Shown here: piece by piece, positions 60,230 through 64,000 of the stretch
Layout of the letters: each line of letters opens with the position of its first letter
How positions within the stretch are numbered: the first letter of the stretch is position 1
From: Rhizophagus irregularis
Lineage: Eukaryota; Glomeromycota; Glomeromycetes; Glomerales; Glomeraceae
Assembly: GCF_026210795.1 (NCBI RefSeq)
Contig: NC_089437.1
Coordinates: 3,596,001-3,660,000, forward strand
Direction of reading: 5' to 3'
Length of the DNA stretch: 64,000 bases
The notes under the pieces: generated by a model
What the model saw: the letters and a program-made list of their open reading frames with translations, nothing else
What the model was told of the DNA's origin: nothing
The model's database searches: none
Program-made: the position numbers and the translations under genes

Positions 60230-60649
60230 ATGAATTTGCAAGTTCAAATTTCTAACTCTCAACCAACTCTTATTTCCACCCATCCTACCACCTTTTTCTT
60301 TCGGCCACCAAATGATTTTTATCATTATCATGTTATTTGCGAGGAAATCTCAAACGACACTGTTGAGTACTTATTAAATAAATTATTAAAAGAAAGTAAC
60401 GTTCAATCCAATGAAAATGAATGTATTTTCTATTATCAACAACAATATGATAACCGGATTTATCAAGTATCATGCGGAATTGTTTCACCTCTTGTGATTA
60501 ATAATTGTTTGAGTAAAAATTTTCTTGGAATTGAATTTCAACAAAACATGGAACAAGAGCATTTAGTGTTGACTTTAGGTCAAAAAGAGTATCTTGAATG
60601 TCATTTGAAGAAATATTTAAGCCAATACGTATTAGAAATTAAAAATTAA
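60230..60649 (+). CDS. Small unknown protein
   Basis: Single-exon frame from ATG 60230 to a TAA at 60647-60649, 139 aa. The frame is open upstream to about 60095 but has no earlier ATG. The sequence runs MNLQVQISNSQPTLIST, FFFRPPNDFYHYHVICEEIS, VEYLLNKLLKES and EHLVLTLGQKEYLECHLKKY. It looks like a folded mixed alpha/beta protein with normal codon use, not a low-complexity artefact. No signal peptide, membrane segment or known motif is visible. I do not recognise the family. Confidence 0.6.
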   Translation: MNLQVQISNSQPTLISTHPTTFFFRPPNDFYHYHVICEEISNDTVEYLLNKLLKESNVQSNENECIFYYQQQYDNRIYQVSCGIVSPLVINNCLSKNFLGIEFQQNMEQEHLVLTLGQKEYLECHLKKYLSQYVLEIKN

Positions 60650-62462
60650 GTATAAAGATACCCTTTTTAATGTATCACTTTTTGCAGAATTAGCCAATTA
60701 AGTTAGTATGTATTATTTTATTTATTTCTTTTATCTTTGTACTTTTTTTACTAAAAATGTATCAAAATTTTCAACGTTTTTAAATAAAGTGGGAATGTTT
60801 TGTATCTAATCGTCAAAGGTCTATAAACCTTTTTATTTAATTTTTTTCAATACTGCCACTATACGTTCAAAATATTTCTTTTTAAAAGTATAGTGTATGT
60901 CGATCATTTTTCATAAGTGCGCACTGGATTTTGTTAGGTACCGAAAACTTGGTATACAATAGAAAGCAGGTTTCAACCTAGTTTTCTTATAATATGAAAC
61001 GTATTGCGATAATATTTTGTATTTCAAATAAAATAAAAGACATTATTTTATTGATTGTGTGAACATAATAAATTTGGTTATACTGTACTTACTGCTAAAT
61101 AATTACCCTTCCGTTATTTTTCTACAATTAGTCGAAACAAGAAAAAGGCTTAATTAGCTTTCAGTAAGTCAAAGAAGTATTGTCAAAGAAAATTAAATAA
61201 TAAAAACATGTGGAAGCGGAAGGTAATATTGAAATATTTTATGAAATGAGGTAGGGGAATAAGATTAATGAAATTTAGCGAAAATGTGTGTGAAAAATGA
61301 TCCTTATTAAAATTTTTTAATTAAAAAGAAAAGGGAGCGAAATTTAACACAAAATATGTTTGAAAAATAATTCTAATTGAAATTTTTTTAATTAAAACAG
61401 AAAAAGGAAGTGAAACTGGATGTAATTTAACAATAATACGCGTAAAAAATGAGAATCAACGAAATTTTTTATTAAAATAATTTATTTATTAAGAAAATAA
61501 TGGTGATATGGTTAAGAAATAATAACTAATATTTTATTGTTTGGTTTATTATGATATATAGATTACGTTCATCATTAGCAATATTTAATTATTAATATAT
61601 ATGCAAAATAAAATATAATTCATTAACATTAATTGTGTTCTTTTGTTTTTTTAAAATCAATCAATATAAATTTAATCCAAATAATAATTGTTGTCATTAT
61701 TGTACCGGTAAAAATATCCCTTCTCCTCACCTAAAGTGTGAATTCGGTCCGGAAGCTGAATTTTTTAAAATAGAGGTTGGAACCGATCAAAAAAACCTTA
61801 CCCCGATTAATAATCGATTAATATTAAAAATATTTCAAAATTTGCTGGAATATATACTGTATATATTAAGATATCTATCTCTTTCACCATAACTTATATT
61901 ATCCAATTATTATTTATTATATCAATTCTATATATTTATACAACAAAGCAATTAAGCAATATTAATTTACAAGTATTAAACTAAGTACTATCATAATTTA
62001 AATGCAAAATAAGGTATGGTAAAGATCTGAAATATTGAACGGCACTCTTTTGGCGTCGATCAAACGTCTCTTTCTCATGACGATTTTCGCTTAAGTTTTA
62101 TTTATAAGAATTATTTTTCGTCACTATAATGTAAATAATTACAATAAATTGTAAATATTTGAATCATTAAGAAAGAACAAAAAAGTAATAGTCTCTGGAA
62201 AAAATAACTATATGTACAAATAAAGTATAATAATATGCCGAAATATAATGAAAAAAAAATGAACTTGGTATAAAAATCATCCATCTAATCGAAATTTTAA
62301 TTTGAATGTTAAAATGTTAATTGACAAATATAATGGCTCCTCACTAGTTGCCAGAAATAATCATATAAAAATCATTTTAGTTGAACTAAGTAATTCTGTG
62401 AATAAGCATGCTAAATTCCTCTCCATGAAAGTTACGTCTCTGTCCTATTTGCTGCGCTACAA
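60650..62462. other. Mostly intergenic; possible exon scrap at 61670-61892
   Basis: At 61660-61892 a frame without ATG reads NPNNNCCHYCTGKNIPSPH, LKCEFGPEAEFFKIEVGT and ends in a hydrophobic stretch. It could be a terminal exon or a fragment; the upstream exon is not visible. The rest is AT-rich with no gene. Confidence 0.35.
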
Positions 62463-63418
62463 GTCATGCGATGTTGTGGCAATTTAGCCGAGATATGGTT
62501 TTTTTGTTATTATATTCTCGCATAATCCAACATCTTCGTCAGATAAACCGGATATACTTTTTTGTTTCTTTACTTCCAAAATCGTACGGACATAAATGGG
62601 GACAAAAGCCTTCTACAGCATCATCATTATTTAAAACACTAATATCCGGCATATATCCTCCAAGATAAGCATTTTATGGGTGTCCACTGCAGTTACACTC
62701 TTCCATGCTGAACTTGAAACTTTCATCAGTCCATTAAACCATGTTTGGACTACATCTTCAGCTGATTTGCTGTCTGGTCTCTGATTTTTAGTTAGGTACT
62801 CTCGAACAGGTTTGGGAATTTCTGATACTTCATGGGCAGGATATAGAAGCTTTTCTATCATGGCTTGTTTAAAGTTTATACTCTTTTAAACTTCAGACCG
62901 GGTTATGGAATCTATAAAATAAAGAAAATGGTATAATGAGAACAACGACCAACTCCACATAGATATCTCCGAAATACGATCTAACACCTGATTCGAAATC
63001 CGATTTAATAAAATTATAATAAAAAATATCATGACTAAATCAGATTTTACAGTGAAAATTTCTGACAACCCAACAAGTTTCTCAGCCAAAATTTTATGAA
63101 AAAAATTGGAATACAATCCAGATCTGGTCCATTTCATTCGTATCGTATTTTTTTTGAGATATTTTGCGAACTCTAGTACCAATTTAAAACTAATTAATCC
63201 TACGTGGTAACTCTATATAGTCCTGCTGCTAAAGAGAGTTGTCCTTTTGACTTTGTTGCAAAATAGTATCTTCTATTATTGGACTTTCTCTTTTTTGACG
63301 GGACCGATGATGTTGTATTCTCTCCGCATCGTTCATTGCATACAACATTAGTCACGTCTTTTAAGGTATTTTGTTGTTTCCATAACTTACTTACCCTTTT
63401 AGTATCAGCCTTTGCAAA
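62463..63418 (-). pseudogene. Broken coding region of unknown family
   Basis: Minus-strand pieces: KADTKRVSKLWKQQNTLKDV, NVVCNERCGENTTSSVP, YYFATKSKGQLSLAAGLY (63418-63207); an AT-rich interruption; then MIEKLLYPAHEVSEIPKPV, DSKSAEDVVQTWFNGLMKVS and WKSVTAVDTHKMLILE (62861-62640), and further MPDISVLNNDDAVEGFCPH, KKYIRF. Composition differs from the AT-rich surroundings. At least three breaks. Possibly a transposon-derived gene; I do not recognise it. Confidence 0.4.
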
Positions 63419-64000
63419 AAAAAAAGAATAGAAGTGAGAAATAGTACCTCAGATAGTAAAATCAAGTGAAACATATTCGCACATTTGGAACTAATAAATA
63501 TAAGAACTAGGGTAAGTTAATTAGATTTTTGCCAAATCTAAACTGAATATAGTCAATACAACTTCAAACTCGTTTAATTTTCTAAAATTCATCTAGCTTT
63601 CAAGTTAACAATTTTGTAAATATAGTAATAGTTTATAAAAAAGCAAACTCAATTACTATAAAAAGAAATCATAAATCGTAAAAATAAAAAATATTAAAAA
63701 TTTCAAGGATGTGCGAAAATGAAGGTCAGAATGGCTAGATATAGATACATAGACACATTAACTTTTTTGTTATATATAAAGGAATGCACGATGCAGGGCC
63801 TCACCTCCCACCAGGACGAACCCAATAAAGAGCGAAGAGCCTGGTAAAAAGTTACCTTGGCTTCTTACAGAGGATACTGAGCCCACCCTTGTCAGGACGA
63901 ACCCTCCAAGGGGTGTAAGAAACCACTACACTGACCATATTTCTATAGAAATTAACTAACCTTCTTTGTACTCTGCTGAAGTTTTTCAATTTTATTATAA
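63419..64000. other. Intergenic with a GC-richer repeat-like patch
   Basis: At 63783-63940 the sequence is much richer in G and C. A 12-bp direct repeat CAGGACGAACCC occurs at 63812-63823 and 63893-63904, 81 bp apart, with GGTAAAAAGTTACC between them. It looks like part of a dispersed repeat that may continue past the window. No gene. Confidence 0.45.

Overview
The window looks like nuclear DNA of an arbuscular mycorrhizal fungus of the Rhizophagus type (Glomeromycotina). This is inferred from the very AT-rich sequence, short GT-AG introns, several tyrosine-kinase-like (TKL) protein kinases with Rhizophagus-style IYGV-PYVAPEVL activation segments, an HSPA12-type Hsp70, and remnants of repeated gene families I associate with that genus. 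There are no bacterial operons, CRISPR arrays, rRNA genes or convincing tRNA genes.

Layout. 1-6.9 kb and 17.3-23.9 kb are two diverged copies of one long non-coding segment. Copy A carries at least four small transposon insertions that copy B lacks, so copy B shows the empty sites. Between them lie a decayed kinesin-like 3' end (6.9-8.6 kb), a decayed kinase C-lobe (12.1-12.7 kb) and a TKL kinase gene with two fused N-lobes plus a third, decayed N-lobe upstream (13.7-16.1 kb). 24-28.7 kb holds two small inverted-repeat elements and a small four-exon gene built of an internal duplication. 28.75-30.2 kb encodes the most interesting product: a secreted, cysteine-free tandem-repeat precursor with a Kex2-type dibasic site in every repeat. 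31.7-38.6 kb is a graveyard of broken repeat-family genes, including a zinc-ribbon/VSR-like endonuclease and a Crypton-like tyrosine recombinase. 40.2-40.7 kb is a T4-type (GH24) lysozyme gene with a spliceosomal intron.

42.5-44.8 kb is an intact HSPA12-like gene (9 exons, 551 aa) and 48.5-53.2 kb an intact insulin-degrading-enzyme gene (18 exons, 1042 aa); both contain microexons of 12 nt. 55.1-56.6 kb is an intact two-exon TKL kinase, 60.2-60.6 kb a small unknown gene, and 62.5-63.4 kb an unrecognised broken coding region.

The genes do not form one pathway. The clearest system is the repeat precursor at 28.75-30.2 kb: signal peptide, one KR site, seven RR sites, and a last unit that stops exactly where the others are followed by RR. 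This is the layout of alpha-factor-like Kex2-processed repeat proteins and predicts release of several near-identical secreted peptides of about 51 residues. All splice models were read by eye and checked for frame continuity; no database or expression data were available.
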